Assembly: GCA_003354055.1 (NCBI GenBank)
Contig: PIVQ01000542.1
Span: 1-5,259 of the forward strand
Direction of reading: 5' to 3'
From: Desulfobacteraceae bacterium
GTDB taxonomy: Bacteria; Desulfobacterota; Desulfobacteria; Desulfobacterales; Desulfobacteraceae
Length of the DNA stretch: 5,259 bases
A program made the translations under genes and the position numbers. Shown piece after piece: positions 5,027-5,259 of the stretch. The first letter of the stretch is position 1, and each line of letters opens with the position of its first letter. The notes under the pieces were generated by a model, which saw only the letters and a list, made by a program, of their open reading frames with translations, searched no databases and was not told the origin of the DNA.

Positions 5027-5259
5027 ATGGGTAAATATTATCTATCCAACGATGTTGCGGACCATCTGGCAAACACGGCCAAGGCCATGATTGCACCTGG
5101 CAAAGGTATATTGGCAGCTGACGAAAGTAATCCCACCATAAAAAAACGGTTTGATTCTATTGATGTGGAATCAAGCGAGGAAAAGCGAAAGGCATACAGG
5201 GAGCTTCTTTTTACCAGCCCTGAAATCCAGAACCATATTTCCGGGGTGATTTTGTTTGA
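5027..5259 (+). CDS. Class I fructose-bisphosphate aldolase, N-terminal part, cut by window edge
   Basis: The first 77 codons match the glycolytic, animal-type class I aldolase family (PF00274). Diagnostic are APGKGILAADES at 23-34, with D32 corresponding to active-site Asp33 of rabbit muscle aldolase, K40/R41 matching its Lys41/Arg42, the YRELLFTSPEI block at 57-67, and GVILF at 73-77, normally followed by a D/H-E-T motif. The Schiff-base lysine lies beyond the window. The enzyme interconverts fructose 1,6-bisphosphate with dihydroxyacetone phosphate and glyceraldehyde 3-phosphate without a metal, in glycolysis or gluconeogenesis, in the cytoplasm. AGGAG (5014-5018) eight bases before the ATG fixes the start. 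It is transcribed away from the TRIC gene, so it heads its own transcript. The final TGA in the window is out of frame (TTT then GA). Confidence 0.93.
   Translation, partial: MGKYYLSNDVADHLANTAKAMIAPGKGILAADESNPTIKKRFDSIDVESSEEKRKAYRELLFTSPEIQNHISGVILF

Noticed and set aside
5250..5259. TGA at the right edge as the aldolase stop codon
   Set aside because: In the aldolase frame the last complete codon is TTT and the remaining GA begins the next codon, normally Asp or Glu/His in this family motif.

Overview
The window looks like chromosomal DNA of a sulfate-reducing, Desulfobacteraceae-like member of the Desulfobacterota. This is an inference from three things: a receiver/type IV pilus-ATPase hybrid protein, an animal-type class I aldolase in a moderately AT-rich genome with good Shine-Dalgarno sites, and long palindromic intergenic repeats. 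The sequence holds no marker that fixes the genus. There are six protein genes. Two are cut by the window edges. No rRNA, tRNA, CRISPR array, transposase or phage gene was found.

Layout. Positions 1-1154 (minus) hold the first 384 codons of a response regulator joined to an MshEN domain and the beginning of a GspE/PilB-type secretion ATPase. The divergent spacer 1155-1363 carries candidate promoters for both directions. Two TauE/SafE-family membrane transporters follow as a convergent pair, 1364-2161 (plus) and 2182-2928 (minus), with only 20 bases between their stop codons. The spacer 2929-3123 carries a good sigma70-like promoter overlapped by a perfect inverted repeat, upstream of a periplasmic solute-binding protein gene, 3124-3882 (plus), which has no permease partner in view. 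A long imperfect palindrome of about 180 bases (3898-4077) fills the gap to the convergent TRIC/UPF0126 membrane protein gene, 4065-4670 (minus), and overlaps its stop codon. The divergent region 4671-5026 has no gene but is dense in inverted repeats, including a 120-base nested palindrome. It leads to the start of a class I fructose-bisphosphate aldolase at 5027 (plus), cut by the right edge.

How the genes relate. Nearly every gene is its own transcription unit: neighbours are convergent or divergent, so there is no operon linking them and no obvious shared pathway. The common theme is membrane transport (two TauE/SafE proteins, one solute-binding protein, one TRIC protein) beside one signalling/pilus-type ATPase and one central-carbon enzyme.

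No complete undescribed multi-gene system is visible. The items most worth a second look are the REC-MshEN-GspE hybrid with degenerate cyclic-di-GMP motifs, the long palindrome at 3898-4077, the nested palindrome at 4704-4823, and the operator-like inverted repeat lying on the promoter of the solute-binding protein gene.
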